The notes under the pieces were generated by a model. That model worked only from the letters and a program-made list of their open reading frames with translations. It was not told the origin of the DNA and did no database searches. A stretch of 64,000 nt of DNA from NCBI RefSeq assembly GCF_001957135.1, contig NZ_MPHK01000002.1, positions 325,526 through 389,525 of the forward strand. Direction: 5' to 3'. The position numbers and the translations under genes were made by a program. Below are positions 1 through 10,023 of this stretch, piece by piece. Position 1 is the stretch's first letter. Each line of letters starts with the position of its first letter. The stretch is from Shewanella sp. UCD-KL21 (GTDB taxonomy: Bacteria; Pseudomonadota; Gammaproteobacteria; Enterobacterales; Shewanellaceae).

Positions 1-1
1 A

Positions 2-3000
2 GAAAACTCATTCCCGGGCTCTTTAGGTAATGTTATCGCCGGTCGTATTGCTAACCGCTTTGATTTAGGTGGCATGAACTGTGTGGTTGATGCAGCATGT
101 GCAGGCTCACTTGCCGCGATGCGTATGGCATTAACTGAGCTGGTTGAAGGCCGCAGTGAAATGATGATCACCGGTGGTGTGTGTACTGATAACTCACCTT
201 CTATGTATATGAGTTTTTCTAAAACGCCTGCATTTACCACTAACGAAACCATTCAACCATTTGATATCGACTCAAAAGGCATGATGATTGGTGAAGGTAT
301 CGGCATGGTTGCACTTAAGCGCCTTGAAGATGCTGAGCGTGACGGCGACCGTATTTACTCGGTAATTAAAGGGGTTGGCGCCTCATCAGATGGTAAATTT
401 AAATCGATTTATGCGCCGCGCCCAGAAGGCCAAGCAAAAGCATTAAAACGTGCTTATGATGATGCTGGTTTTGAGCCTCACACCGTTGGCTTAATTGAAG
501 CTCATGGTACAGGTACTGCTGCAGGTGACGTCGCTGAATTTAACGGTCTTAAGTCTGTTTTTGGTGAGTTTAATGACACCAAACAACACATTGCTTTAGG
601 TTCTGTTAAGTCTCAAGTGGGTCACACAAAATCGACTGCAGGAACGGCTGGGGTCATTAAAGCCGCCCTTGCACTGCATCATAAAGTGCTGCCACCAACC
701 ATAAACGTGTCTAAGCCAAATCCGAAACTGAATGTTGAAGATTCGCCGTTTTTCTTAAATACCGAAACCCGTCCTTGGATGCCGCGCCCTGATGGCACCC
801 CACGTCGTGCTGGTATTAGCTCATTTGGTTTTGGTGGTACTAACTTCCATATGGTGCTTGAAGAATACACTGCAGAACATGCTCGTGATGCGAAATACCG
901 TCAACGCCAAGTACCTCAAAGTGTGTTAATTAGCGCAGAGAGTAAAGCTGCACTTCAAACTGAAGTTAGCGCGTTAATCGCAAGCATCGCTAAGCTAACT
1001 GATACTGACAACGCCAGTATTGCTCAAGCTGAACTTACCCGCATTGCTAAGCAATATGCCGTTAGAACATTAGATACAAACGCTGCTCGTTTAGGCTTAG
1101 TTGCTGCGAATTTAGCTGAGCTAACGGCGCAATTACAATTGGCATTAAAACAGCTTGAAAGTCAAAACAGTGATGCGTGGCAATTGCCGTCTGGCACTAG
1201 CTACCGCTCAGCAGCATTGATAACAGCTGCTAAAGCTAGCAAGTCTGCTAATAGTCCAAAAGTCGCGGCGTTATTTGCAGGTCAAGGTTCTCAATACTTA
1301 AATATGGGTATTGAAGTCGCTTGTCATTTCCCTGAGATGCGCCAGCAGCTTAACAAGGCTGATAAAGTCTTTGCTAGCTTTAACAAAACTCCGCTGTCAC
1401 AAGTCTTATTCCCAATTCCTGCATTTGAAAAAGCAGATAAAGAAGCTCAAGCAGCGTTACTGACAAGCACTGATAACGCCCAAAGCGCCATTGGTGTTGT
1501 CAGCATGAGTCAATACCAGTTATTCACTCAAGCAGGTTTCAGCGCTGACATGTTTGCAGGTCACAGCTTTGGTGAGCTTTCGGCATTATGCGCCGCAGGC
1601 GTTATCTCTAATGATGACTACTACCAATTATCATTTGCACGCGGCGAGTCAATGGCAGCATCTGCGGTTGATAAAGACGGTAATGCACTTGATAAAGGCA
1701 CCATGTACGCCATTATCTTGCCAGCCAATGATACTGACGCGGCCAATGCTGAGAATATCGCCAAATTAGAAAGCTGTATCAGTGATTTTGATGGCGTAAA
1801 AGTGGCTAACTACAACTCAGCGACTCAGCTTGTTATCGCCGGTCCTACTGAAAGCTGCGCTGCTGCGGCTAAAGCCATTAGCGCATTAGGCTTTAAAGCG
1901 ATTGCGCTGCCAGTCTCTGGCGCCTTCCATACTCCGCTTGTGGGTCATGCACAAAAGCCATTTGCTAAAGCCATTGATAAAGCTAAATTTAGCGCCAGTA
2001 AAGTGGCCTTGTTCTCAAATGCTAGCGGTGAGCAACATCCAACGGATGCTAAATCAATTAAAGCGGCATTCAAGCAGCATATGCTGCAATCAGTGCGCTT
2101 TACTGATCAGTTAAATAATATGTATGACGCCGGTGCACGTGTATTTGTTGAGTTCGGTCCTAAGAACATACTTCAAAAACTGGTACAAGCTACCTTGGGT
2201 GATAAAGCTGAGTCAGTATCTGTTGTCAGCATAAACCCGAATCCTAAAGGTAATAGTGATACCCAGCTTCGCATTGCTGCTATGCAACTTTGTGTATTGG
2301 GCGCACCGCTGACTGAGATTGATCCATACCAAGCTGACATTGCAGCGCCTGTTAAGCCTAAAGGCATGAACGTCAAACTGAATGCATCGAACCATATTAG
2401 CGCGCCAACCCTTGCCAAAATGGAAAAATCATTAGCAACGGGCCAAGTAACATCACAAGTGGTTGAAACCATCGTTGAGAAGGTTGTTGAAAAGCCAGTT
2501 GAGAAAATCGTAGAAAAGATTGTGGAAAAAGAAGTGATAAAAACTGAATATATTGAAGTTGCCTCAGCCAATGCCAACGCACCAGCTGCTCGCAATACAG
2601 TAACGACTGCACCAGTAGCTGACAATGCACTAGCGCAACCTGCAGTCGCTGGAACTGCTAGCTTAGAAGCATTTTTCAATGCCCAGCAACAAGCTGCAAA
2701 CTTACATCAGCAGTTCTTGGCTATTCCTAAACAATACGGTGATACCTTTACTCACCTGATGACAGAGCAAAGCAAAATGGCTGCCGCTGGACTCGCTATT
2801 CCTGAGAGCTTACAGCGCTCAATGGAGCTATTCCACCAGCATCAAGCACAAACCTTGCAAAGCCATACCTTGTTCCTTGAGCAGCAAGCACAATCAAGCC
2901 AGTCTGCTCTTGCTATGCTAACAGGCACTTCGCTGCCAGTTCAGCCGCAAACCGCTGCAACAACAATAGCAGCGCCAGCAATGACTCAGACTGTTGCAGC

Positions 3001-6000
3001 AACAGCAGTTCAAACACCAACTCAAGTAGCTGCGCCAGTTGCAGTGCCAGTTGCACAAGCTCCAGTAGCACAAGTGCCTACTACAAAAGTAACAGCCCCA
3101 TTAGCACCAGCAAAAACCGTTATTGCAGAACCTATCTCGGCGCCAGCGCCAGCTGCTCCTGCTGCAACAGTTCAAGCTTCGCCTGCTGGTTTATCAGCAG
3201 AAACTGTCTTGAACACTATGCTCGAAGTGGTTGCTGAAAAAACCGGTTACCCCACTGAAATGCTAGAACTTGGCATGGATATGGAAGCGGATTTAGGTAT
3301 CGATTCAATCAAGCGCGTTGAGATTTTAGGTACGGTACAAGATGAGCTACCAAGCTTACCTGAGCTTAGCCCTGATGATTTAGCTGAGTGTCGTACCCTT
3401 GGCGAAATCGTAGCTTACATGAACAGTAAACTGCCCGCCGCGGGCGCTATGAACTCTGCATCACCTGCAGTTTGTGCTGCACCAGTAGCGTCAGGTTTAT
3501 CTGCTGAAACAGTATTGCATACCATGCTCGAAGTGGTTGCTGACAAAACAGGTTACCCTACTGAAATGCTAGAACTTAGCATGGATATGGAAGCGGATTT
3601 AGGCATCGATTCAATCAAGCGTGTTGAGATTTTAGGCACAGTACAAGATGAGCTGCCAAGCTTACCTGAGCTTAACCCTGAAGATTTAGCTGAGTGTCGT
3701 ACCCTTGGTGAAATCGTTGACTATATGAACAGCAAGCTACCCGCTGCAACTGCTGCGCCTATGGTTGCTTCAGCGCCGATAGCTCAAGCGGCACCTGTCG
3801 CTTCTGGTTTATCAGCTGAAACAGTCTTGAATACCATGATGTCGGTGGTTGCAGACAAAACAGGTTACCCAACTGAAATGCTAGAACTTAGCATGGATAT
3901 GGAAGCAGACTTAGGCATCGACTCTATAAAACGTGTTGAGATTTTAGGCACAGTACAAGATGAGCTACCAAGCTTACCTGAGCTTAGCCCTGAAGATTTA
4001 GCAGAGTGTTGTACCCTTGGCGAAATCGTAGCTTATATGAACAGCAAGCTACCAGCCGCGGGCGCTCATACGCAAGCCGCTGAAGGCTCTACATCTGCTT
4101 CAACTGTAGCGTCTGGTTTATCTGCTGAAACAGTATTGAATACCATGATGTCTGTGGTTGCTGAAAAGACTGGTTACCCTACTGAAATGCTAGAACTTAG
4201 CATGGATATGGAAGCAGACCTTGGTATCGATTCAATCAAGCGTGTTGAGATTTTAGGCACAGTACAAGATGAGCTGCCAAGCTTACCTGAGCTTAACCCT
4301 GAAGATTTAGCTGAGTGTCGTACCCTTGGCGAAATCGTTGACTATATGGGCAGTAAACTGCCAGCCGCAGGCGCTATGAACTCTACGTTGCCAGCAGCAG
4401 GAGCTCATACACAAGCCGCTGAAGGCTCTGCCTCTGCTTCAACTGTAGCATCTGGTTTATCTGCTGAAACAGTATTGAATACCATGATGTCTGTGGTTGC
4501 AGATAAAACCGGTTACCCAACAGAAATGCTAGAACTTAGCATGGACATGGAAGCAGACCTTGGTATTGATTCAATCAAACGTGTAGAAATTCTTGGTACG
4601 GTACAAGATGAACTACCAGGCTTACCTGAGCTTAACCCAGAAGATTTAGCAGAGTGTCGTACTCTTGGTGAAATCGTTAGCTACATGAACTCTAAGCTAC
4701 CCGCTGAAGGCTCTACCTCTGCTTCACCTGTCACTTCAGGTCTAACAGCCGAACAAGTTCATAGCACCATGATGTCAGTGGTTGCTGAAAAAACCGGTTA
4801 CCCAACTGAAATGCTAGAACTTAGCATGGACATGGAAGCAGACCTTGGTATCGATTCTATCAAGCGCGTAGAGATCCTTGGTACGGTACAAGACGAGCTA
4901 CCTGGTTTACCAGAGCTTAACCCAGAAGATTTAGCTGAGTGTCGCACGCTTGGTGAAATCGTATCTTATATGAACTCTAAACTCGCCACAGGCGCTATAA
5001 ACAGCAAGCTATCAGCTGATGTAGTTTCCGACACAACAACGACAACAGTATCTGATTTAGCAACAGACTTACCTCCCCATCAGGAAGTCGCACTAAAAAA
5101 GCTACCAGCGGCGGATAAGTTAGTTGATTGTTTTTCTAAAGAAGCGTGTATCGTCATCAATGATGATGGTCATAACGCTGGCGTTCTAGCAGAAAAACTT
5201 ACCGCAACAGGCCTAACCGTCGCCGTTATTCGTAGCCCAGAATCAGTCACTAGCGCACAATCACCGCTAAGCAGTGATATCAAAAGTTACAACCTAACGG
5301 CTGTAAATGATGAAGCGATTAGTGATGTCATTGCCCAAATCAGTAAAGATCATAAAGTGGCTGGCTTTGTTCATCTACAACCACAACTTGCCACTGCGAA
5401 CAAAGCTTTGCCGCTAAGTGATGCAGCTTTTGTGGCTGTTGAACAAGCTTTCTTAATGGCTAAGCACCTACAGAAAAGCTTTAGTGAATTAGCAAAAACT
5501 GAACGTGTAAGCTTTATGACGGTAAGTCGTATTGATGGTGGTTTTGGTTACTTAAACACTAATGAACTTGCCACTGCTGAGTTAAATCAAGCAGCACTTT
5601 CAGGTCTAAGCAAAACCCTTAGCCATGAATGGCCAACAGTGTTTTGTCGTGCATTAGATATCGCGCCAAGCTTTGAAGCTGTGGACCTTGCTGATGCCGT
5701 TATTGCTGAGTTATTTGATGTTAATGCTGTCAATGAGATTGTTGAGGTAGGTATAAGCAGCGAAGGTCGTCATACATTAACAGCGACCACAACTGCGAAA
5801 ACGCGCTATCAAACCACGACCCTTGATAGCAATGATACTGTGTTAGTCACAGGCGGTGCTAAGGGCGTCACATTTGAATGTGCTCTTACACTTGCTAAAC
5901 AGACAAAGTCTCACTTTATCCTTGCAGGTCGTAGTCAACACCTTGCAACTGACCTGCCGACATGGGCTCAAGGCAAGCAAGCTAAAGAGTTAAAAGCAGC

Positions 6001-7714
6001 TGCAATTGGCTTTATTCAATCTCAAGGTAACAAGCCAACGCCAAAACAAATTGACGCGTTAGTATGGCCAATTACCAGTAGCTTAGAGATTGACCGCGCC
6101 TTAGCAGCATTCACTGAAGTGGGCGCAAGTGCTGAATATATCAGTATGGATGTCAGCTCAGATGATGCCATTAAGCAATCGCTTTCAGCTTTCAAATCAA
6201 TTACCGGCATCATTCATGGCGCAGGTGTATTGGCTGATAAGCATATTCAAGACAAAACCTTAGCTGAATTAGGTCGTGTATACGGCACTAAAGTCACCGG
6301 CTTTGCAGGTATCATTAATGCCATTGATGCGAGTAAATTAAAGCTGGTTGCTATGTTCTCATCTGCTGCAGGTTTCTACGGCAACACGGGACAAAGTGAC
6401 TATTCAATGTCAAATGAGATCCTCAATAAAACCGCATTACAACTTGCCAATAACTATCCGCAAGCCAAAGTAATGAGCTTTAACTGGGGGCCTTGGGATG
6501 GCGGAATGGTCAGCTCAGCATTAAAGAAGATGTTTGTTGAACGTGGCGTTTACGTTATTCCGTTAGATAAAGGCGCAAACTTATTTGCCCACAGTCTGTT
6601 ATCTGAAACCGGTGTTCAAATACTGATTGGTTCGAGCATGCAAGGTTCCGATTCTTCAGAACAAGCAACAGGTTCAGCTGTAAAAAAGCTTAATGCGGAC
6701 TCTGCGCTAAATGCTGAGAGTTCGCTGACATTATCTTTTTTAAATACTGTATCTAACAGTGCAACTGCAGCAGATAAGCCTCGCAGCTTATCTGTTGTAA
6801 GAGTACTTAATCCGGTTGCAATGCCCTTCATTGAAGATCATTGCATCGCGGGTAATCCAGTACTGCCGACAGTGTGCGCCATACAATGGATGCGTGAAAC
6901 AGCGCAAAAGCTATGTGGTTTACCTGTAAGCACCAAAGATTATAAGTTACTTAAAGGCATTATTTTTGAGTCGGCCCAGCCACAAGAGTTAACCCTGCAG
7001 TTAACTGAAACCGCTGAAGGCTTAAAAGCATTGATTTCTAGCCGAGTACTTGACGGTAACAGTGATGCAAATAGCGAAGTAAAAACGGCAGCGTTATTAA
7101 GACCGCAATACCAAGCGAACTTAATCGTCAACAGTGCATTACTTAATGACGTTGCCACTACAGCAACCGATAAAATGGCTCACTTAGCGTCAATCATTGA
7201 TAACGTTAAAAACAACAAGGCCATTAGTACTGACAGTGAACTTTATTCAAACGGCAGCTTATTTCATGGCCCTCGTTTACAAGGGATCAAGCAAGTATTG
7301 GTTGCTAATGATAGCCAGCTTATTTGTAAAGTGACCTTACCAGAAATTGAACAAACTGATTGTTTAGGTTTTGAAGCGCAAGTTGAACTCGGTGGTAGTC
7401 AGGCATTTGCAGAAGATCTACTGCTACAAGCAATGCTAGTGTGGGCGCGAATAAAGCATGATGCAGCTAGTTTGCCATCAACCATTGGTGAGCTCACCAC
7501 TTACGCGCCATTTGCATCAAATGACCAAGGTTATTTAGTGCTTAATGTCGTTAAGAGTACTAGTCGCTCTTTGACTGCAAACATTGCGCTTTACCATGAA
7601 GATGGTCGCTTAAGTTGCACCATGACAGCGGCAAAAACAACCATTAGCAAAAGCTTGAATGAGGCTTTTTTAGCCCCAGCTAAAGCACTTGCTGATTTGC
7701 AGGAGTCGGTGTGA
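2..7714 (+). CDS. pfaA: Omega-3 polyunsaturated fatty acid synthase subunit PfaA (5' partial)
   Basis: Multidomain iterative PUFA synthase subunit that builds EPA-type chains from malonyl units. The frame is open from base 2, so the N-terminus lies outside the window; the ATG at 74 is internal. Domain order: ketosynthase (catalytic Cys codon at 98-100 in VVDAACAG; EAHGTGT and KSQVGHTKS carry the His residues), malonyl-CoA acyltransferase (GHSFGE, Ser codon 1565), a Val/Glu/Lys-rich coiled-coil-like stretch near 2460-2560, an Ala/Pro-rich linker near 2930-3190, six acyl carrier domains (LGIDSIKR), a ketoreductase (TGGAKG near 5850, SSAAGFYGNTGQSDY near 6360) and a C-terminal hotdog dehydratase-like region from about 6790. 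Six carriers is typical of Shewanella EPA synthases (family knowledge). The stop overlaps the pfaB GTG start, so translation is coupled. The phosphopantetheinyl transferase PfaE is not in this window. Confidence 0.97.
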   Translation, partial: ENSFPGSLGNVIAGRIANRFDLGGMNCVVDAACAGSLAAMRMALTELVEGRSEMMITGGVCTDNSPSMYMSFSKTPAFTTNETIQPFDIDSKGMMIGEGIGMVALKRLEDAERDGDRIYSVIKGVGASSDGKFKSIYAPRPEGQAKALKRAYDDAGFEPHTVGLIEAHGTGTAAGDVAEFNGLKSVFGEFNDTKQHIALGSVKSQVGHTKSTAGTAGVIKAALALHHKVLPPTINVSKPNPKLNVEDSPFFLNTETRPWMPRPDGTPRRAGISSFGFGGTNFHMVLEEYTAEHARDAKYRQRQVPQSVLISAESKAALQTEVSALIASIAKLTDTDNASIAQAELTRIAKQYAVRTLDTNAARLGLVAANLAELTAQLQLALKQLESQNSDAWQLPSGTSYRSAALITAAKASKSANSPKVAALFAGQGSQYLNMGIEVACHFPEMRQQLNKADKVFASFNKTPLSQVLFPIPAFEKADKEAQAALLTSTDNAQSAIGVVSMSQYQLFTQAGFSADMFAGHSFGELSALCAAGVISNDDYYQLSFARGESMAASAVDKDGNALDKGTMYAIILPANDTDAANAENIAKLESCISDFDGVKVANYNSATQLVIAGPTESCAAAAKAISALGFKAIALPVSGAFHTPLVGHAQKPFAKAIDKAKFSASKVALFSNASGEQHPTDAKSIKAAFKQHMLQSVRFTDQLNNMYDAGARVFVEFGPKNILQKLVQATLGDKAESVSVVSINPNPKGNSDTQLRIAAMQLCVLGAPLTEIDPYQADIAAPVKPKGMNVKLNASNHISAPTLAKMEKSLATGQVTSQVVETIVEKVVEKPVEKIVEKIVEKEVIKTEYIEVASANANAPAARNTVTTAPVADNALAQPAVAGTASLEAFFNAQQQAANLHQQFLAIPKQYGDTFTHLMTEQSKMAAAGLAIPESLQRSMELFHQHQAQTLQSHTLFLEQQAQSSQSALAMLTGTSLPVQPQTAATTIAAPAMTQTVAATAVQTPTQVAAPVAVPVAQAPVAQVPTTKVTAPLAPAKTVIAEPISAPAPAAPAATVQASPAGLSAETVLNTMLEVVAEKTGYPTEMLELGMDMEADLGIDSIKRVEILGTVQDELPSLPELSPDDLAECRTLGEIVAYMNSKLPAAGAMNSASPAVCAAPVASGLSAETVLHTMLEVVADKTGYPTEMLELSMDMEADLGIDSIKRVEILGTVQDELPSLPELNPEDLAECRTLGEIVDYMNSKLPAATAAPMVASAPIAQAAPVASGLSAETVLNTMMSVVADKTGYPTEMLELSMDMEADLGIDSIKRVEILGTVQDELPSLPELSPEDLAECCTLGEIVAYMNSKLPAAGAHTQAAEGSTSASTVASGLSAETVLNTMMSVVAEKTGYPTEMLELSMDMEADLGIDSIKRVEILGTVQDELPSLPELNPEDLAECRTLGEIVDYMGSKLPAAGAMNSTLPAAGAHTQAAEGSASASTVASGLSAETVLNTMMSVVADKTGYPTEMLELSMDMEADLGIDSIKRVEILGTVQDELPGLPELNPEDLAECRTLGEIVSYMNSKLPAEGSTSASPVTSGLTAEQVHSTMMSVVAEKTGYPTEMLELSMDMEADLGIDSIKRVEILGTVQDELPGLPELNPEDLAECRTLGEIVSYMNSKLATGAINSKLSADVVSDTTTTTVSDLATDLPPHQEVALKKLPAADKLVDCFSKEACIVINDDGHNAGVLAEKLTATGLTVAVIRSPESVTSAQSPLSSDIKSYNLTAVNDEAISDVIAQISKDHKVAGFVHLQPQLATANKALPLSDAAFVAVEQAFLMAKHLQKSFSELAKTERVSFMTVSRIDGGFGYLNTNELATAELNQAALSGLSKTLSHEWPTVFCRALDIAPSFEAVDLADAVIAELFDVNAVNEIVEVGISSEGRHTLTATTTAKTRYQTTTLDSNDTVLVTGGAKGVTFECALTLAKQTKSHFILAGRSQHLATDLPTWAQGKQAKELKAAAIGFIQSQGNKPTPKQIDALVWPITSSLEIDRALAAFTEVGASAEYISMDVSSDDAIKQSLSAFKSITGIIHGAGVLADKHIQDKTLAELGRVYGTKVTGFAGIINAIDASKLKLVAMFSSAAGFYGNTGQSDYSMSNEILNKTALQLANNYPQAKVMSFNWGPWDGGMVSSALKKMFVERGVYVIPLDKGANLFAHSLLSETGVQILIGSSMQGSDSSEQATGSAVKKLNADSALNAESSLTLSFLNTVSNSATAADKPRSLSVVRVLNPVAMPFIEDHCIAGNPVLPTVCAIQWMRETAQKLCGLPVSTKDYKLLKGIIFESAQPQELTLQLTETAEGLKALISSRVLDGNSDANSEVKTAALLRPQYQANLIVNSALLNDVATTATDKMAHLASIIDNVKNNKAISTDSELYSNGSLFHGPRLQGIKQVLVANDSQLICKVTLPEIEQTDCLGFEAQVELGGSQAFAEDLLLQAMLVWARIKHDAASLPSTIGELTTYAPFASNDQGYLVLNVVKSTSRSLTANIALYHEDGRLSCTMTAAKTTISKSLNEAFLAPAKALADLQESV
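3187..4986 (+). repeat. Six tandem acyl carrier protein modules inside pfaA
   Basis: Six near-identical ACP repeats. The phosphopantetheine Ser codons lie at 3305, 3611, 3923, 4232, 4571 and 4856, giving periods of 306, 312, 309, 339 and 285 nt. Each module has the core LGIDSIKRVEIL and ends in a LGEIV-YMNSKL helix. Linkers are Ala/Ser/Pro-rich. The 4-5 linker is longest and contains a second LPAAGA segment plus a copy of the GAHTQAAEGS block from the 3-4 linker, which points to duplication or gene conversion. Module 3 reads ECCTLGEIV where the other five have ECRTLGEIV. Confidence 0.95.
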
Positions 7715-10023
7715 GCAATCAATCAACTTCTGTGATGTCAAAGCCTGAGCCAACAAACGTTGCATCAGTAAAAAGCATGCGCATCGCCTTAAAACTGATT
7801 GCCAATGATGCTGCATCATTGGCGCAAGCTGCTAATGGAGCTAATGGTTCCTTGCATGTAAATAACAATGCATTTGCTGCTATCAAACCTTGTTCATTGG
7901 CTGAAACATTAGGCGCTACAGCCATCCCGCTTGAAATTGATGTATCGTCATTAGATGGCACATCAAATACCGCCACAAACTTAAACATGAGTTTTCGCGA
8001 CTATTTAGCTCAAGCGATTGAACGTATTGAGCAACAACAAACGGTATTGCTAAGCCATCCAGCTTTGCCATACCGCTTGTTAATGATGCCTGTAATTGTT
8101 GCAGCAAAACATCGGTGTCATCCCCATGCCTATTTAACCGGTATGGGTGAAGGCCACGAGTTATCAGACGCAGTGCAACAAGCACTAACTCAAGCCAAAC
8201 GGGCTCATGTTAGTCCAACTCAAATCGATGCGACTCATTGCACTAGCTATAAAGATAAGTTTTTTGAACTGATTCAGTTGATTGGCCACCTTGCGACTCG
8301 TAGCTTGCCAACAACGAATGACAGTGAGAATAACAGTACGAATAAACAGTATTGGTTTAGTGAGATGCACCAAAGCCGTGTGGCCAGTTTCAATTTTATT
8401 GAAGCTGAGCTGCAACACGCGGTGGTATTCGTTCAGGGAACTGAACTTGGTGAGGCAAGCTCATTACTGGATAACACTAGATTGTTTTTCCCAATATCTG
8501 CCAGCACAGTCTCAGGTATACAGCTGCAATTGACGCAGTTAAAAAGCCAGCTAAACGCTATTGTTGCTGTTATGACGAACCCAGCTGCCAATACCAGTGC
8601 AGCAACCAATGTGAACCACAGTGCGCTGTTAGCACTGATGTTGAACAATCTAAACGAATTTGATCACCAAGCAGGTAAAGCTGCGGTGATCATGGCCAAT
8701 TCAATTGACACTGCATGCAGCGAGATTGAAGCCATGTTGGCGATGCTTAGCTCATCGACAATTAGCTCATCAACAAATAGCTCTACAACCTCAGAAAGTT
8801 ATTCATCGGAAGTTGAATACAAGACCCCATCAGGTAGTTGTTTGGTGCTTACGGCCAATGAGCCGTTGGGTGCGAATGGTCTTTGTTTCGTCTACCCTGG
8901 TGTTGGCACAGTTTACCCACAGATGTTCAGCCAACTGCCCCGCTTCTTCCCTGATTTATATGCTCAGCTAGAACGTGATGGTGATGTAAAAGCCATGCTT
9001 CAAGCTGATAGCATTTATGCTGACAACGCTAAAGTCACTGATATGAGTTTGGGTGAACTGGCAATTGCGGGTGTCGGTGCAAGTTATATCTTAACCAAAG
9101 TGCTGACCGAATATTTTAACGTTAAGCCTGACTTTGCCATGGGTTACTCCATGGGCGAAGCGTCTATGTGGGCAAGCCTTGGCGTGTGGAAGCAACCCCA
9201 TAGTATGATTGAGGCAACTCAAACCAGTTCTATTTTTACGACTGATATTTCAGGTCGTTTAGATTGTGTGCGCAAGGCATGGCAACTTAATCAAACCGAA
9301 GATATTGTGTGGAATAGTTTTGTGGTTAGAGCAACACCAGTCGATATTGCAGCGGTATTATCACAATACCCTCGTTGTTACCTCGCTATCATTCAGGGTG
9401 ATACTTGCGTGCTGGCAGGATGTGAAGCCAGCTGTAAAGCGCTGCTAAAACAAATAGGCAAACGCGGCATCGCAGCAAACCGCGTTACCGCAATGCATAC
9501 TGCGCCAGCCATGCTAATTCATCGCGAAGTGGCCCAGTTTTATCAACAAGCACTTCATGAAAGTCAGCAGCTTGAACAAACTGCACAGATAAAATTTATC
9601 AGCGCAGCAAGTTCACAACCGATTAAACTCAGCAGCCTTGATATTGCAACCTCAATCGCTGACACCTTTTGTCAGCCGCTTAACTTTACTGAGTTGGTTA
9701 ACAACGCACGTAAATTAGGCGCGAGACTTTTTGTTGAAATCGGTGCAGACAGACAAACAACCACCTTGATTGATAAAATTGCTCGCACAAGTCCAACAGT
9801 TTCAGAGCCTTGCCAAGCCATTGCTGTCAATGCCAAAGGTGGAGACGATCAAACTGCGCTGCTTAAATGTATTGCCCAGCTTATCAGTCACAAAGCACCA
9901 GTTTCATTTACCTGCCTAACACAAGGGTTAGCGAATTTGTTGGCTAGCACACTTAAGTTTGAAGCTAACAATCATCAAGCGGATGCTACTTTAGCCCCAC
10001 AATTAGAAGGAGAACAATCTTGA
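7711..10023 (+). CDS. pfaB: PUFA synthase acyltransferase subunit PfaB
   Basis: 770-residue acyltransferase subunit of the PUFA synthase; PfaB is reported to influence the final product (EPA versus DHA) in this family. The C-terminal half is an AT domain with nucleophile motif GYSMGE (Ser480) and a downstream MHTAPAM segment with the likely catalytic His. The N-terminal half is weakly conserved and may be a degenerate ketosynthase-like region; no KS Cys motif is visible. It starts with GTG overlapping the pfaA stop (GTGA) and ends in TGA overlapping the pfaC TTG start, so it is translationally coupled on both sides. Confidence 0.95.
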   Translation: MSNQSTSVMSKPEPTNVASVKSMRIALKLIANDAASLAQAANGANGSLHVNNNAFAAIKPCSLAETLGATAIPLEIDVSSLDGTSNTATNLNMSFRDYLAQAIERIEQQQTVLLSHPALPYRLLMMPVIVAAKHRCHPHAYLTGMGEGHELSDAVQQALTQAKRAHVSPTQIDATHCTSYKDKFFELIQLIGHLATRSLPTTNDSENNSTNKQYWFSEMHQSRVASFNFIEAELQHAVVFVQGTELGEASSLLDNTRLFFPISASTVSGIQLQLTQLKSQLNAIVAVMTNPAANTSAATNVNHSALLALMLNNLNEFDHQAGKAAVIMANSIDTACSEIEAMLAMLSSSTISSSTNSSTTSESYSSEVEYKTPSGSCLVLTANEPLGANGLCFVYPGVGTVYPQMFSQLPRFFPDLYAQLERDGDVKAMLQADSIYADNAKVTDMSLGELAIAGVGASYILTKVLTEYFNVKPDFAMGYSMGEASMWASLGVWKQPHSMIEATQTSSIFTTDISGRLDCVRKAWQLNQTEDIVWNSFVVRATPVDIAAVLSQYPRCYLAIIQGDTCVLAGCEASCKALLKQIGKRGIAANRVTAMHTAPAMLIHREVAQFYQQALHESQQLEQTAQIKFISAASSQPIKLSSLDIATSIADTFCQPLNFTELVNNARKLGARLFVEIGADRQTTTLIDKIARTSPTVSEPCQAIAVNAKGGDDQTALLKCIAQLISHKAPVSFTCLTQGLANLLASTLKFEANNHQADATLAPQLEGEQS

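Noticed and set aside
2173..2679. 168-codon minus-strand frame inside pfaA
   Set aside because: It is the shadow of the Val/Glu/Lys-rich coiled-coil segment; periodic Ser/Phe/Thr composition is a reverse-frame artefact.
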